NCBI GenBank assembly: GCA_030068145.1
Contig: JAPJBO010001096.1
Coordinates: 1 to 64,000, forward strand
Source: Diplonema papillatum
Lineage: Eukaryota > Euglenozoa > Diplonemea > Diplonemida > Diplonemidae
DNA: 64,000 bases
Direction of reading: 5' to 3'
Shown: piece by piece, positions 63,291-64,000 of the stretch
Position numbering within the stretch: the first letter of the stretch is position 1
Layout: each line of letters starts with the position of its first letter
Translations under genes and position numbers: made by a program
Notes under the pieces: generated by a model
Seen by the model: only the letters and a program-made list of their open reading frames with translations
What the model was told of the DNA's origin: nothing
Databases searched by the model: none

Positions 63291-64000
63291 TTCGACGATA
63301 CCGAAGCTCCTCGTCCCTCTATGAAAGACCCCTCCGAAGGAACCTCCCCTCCCAAGCGCGTGTCGCCGCTTGCCGGCTCGTCTTGGCAAGTTTTGCGCGA
63401 TGTGTCCACCTTTTTGCCCCCCCTCCTTCACCCGCATGATAGAAGTAGCTACGCATTCGCATGCAAGGGAGATCCGACCTTTCTGCGGATAAGACGTTAT
63501 TGCCACGTCTACCAACTGCGGGTACATCTGCACCGCCGCGAACGTCCATCGCCTGGCGAGGTCCCACTATCAGTCGGAACATCCCTTCGGTTTTGGGCGC
63601 TTAGCTACTCGTCGCTTGGCGACTCACACAGTAAAAAAAAAAAAAAAGAAGAACCAAAAAAATGCAGAAATAACGCAACACTGTTCAGGGGATTAGCTTC
63701 TATATCCGCATTTTTGGACTGTCAGTCCAAGTTTTGGAAAGGCCGGCGGGGAAAAAGAAGAAAACCAAAATGGCACTTCACCATCATCACCCAGGCCCCC
63801 GGCAGAGGTGGCCAGTGTGCAATTCGAGGGCCTCAGGGCCCAGCATTGTCGTGAAGATTCGTCGCGTCGCGCTGTGTCGCGCCAAAACCGCGGGGTCGAG
63901 GTGGATACAATTGACCGAGATAAGAACCAACGCTAGCAAATAGCAGCGGTGTGTGGATGAAACAGGTCAATCGAGTGATAGCACACGACTTCAAGTCGGT
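63291..64000. other. End of window: repeats, no gene seen
   Basis: 63680-63740 repeats 11885-11940. 63775-63885 repeats 13885-13985 (CATCACCCAGGCCCCCG, GGGCCCAGCATTGTCGTGAA). The remaining ORF frames (63171-63854) are unrecognised. Confidence 0.5.

Overview
This is nuclear DNA of a eukaryotic protist. It has GC-rich exons, GT-AG spliceosomal introns of 0.25-4 kb, and very many repeats and mobile elements. A pyruvate:NADP+ oxidoreductase gene and a flagellar-type RIIa/IQ protein fit a flagellated alveolate. A chromerid alga such as Chromera velia is my best guess, but this is inference. All recognised host genes read on the + strand.

Layout. 1-6.4 kb: a LINE-type element with one long endonuclease/reverse-transcriptase ORF, possibly bracketed by short inverted termini; an internally deleted relative lies at 62.7-63.3 kb. 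6.4-11.6 kb: satellite repeats running into a small intronless RING-finger gene (9.7-10.2 kb). 11.66-25.87 kb: a five-exon gene (324 aa by my splice model) with an RIIa/DPY-30-like docking domain, two IQ motifs each assembled across an intron, and an Ala/Glu/Lys-rich tail. Its last exon occurs in three neighbouring copies, the first carrying a 1.75-kb array of a 27-bp coding unit. 29.6-34.3 kb: a three-exon gene (716 aa) with two KYGPEP-type repeats and a Pro-rich region. 37.7-59.1 kb: an eight-exon gene (1,864 aa) for pyruvate:NADP+ oxidoreductase (PNO), a pyruvate:ferredoxin oxidoreductase fused to a P450-reductase-like flavoprotein. All motifs are present and the exon phases agree. About 61.3-62.0 kb: weak evidence for the start of a further gene.

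Three features of genome architecture stand out. First, the introns of all three main genes carry the same short element, often directly before the 3' splice site (introner-like). Second, degenerate partial copies of exons lie beside the true exons of all three genes. Third, the introns and flanks hold several inverted-repeat elements: a 1.58-kb element with 3-bp TAA duplications placed 31 bp behind a PNO splice donor, a foldback element directly after the PNO stop, and two small MITE families with related ends. A fragment of nuclear 28S rRNA lies at 36.7-37.1 kb. No CRISPR array, operon or bacterial feature is present.

All exon borders were derived by eye from reading frame, phase and protein-family continuity, without transcripts.
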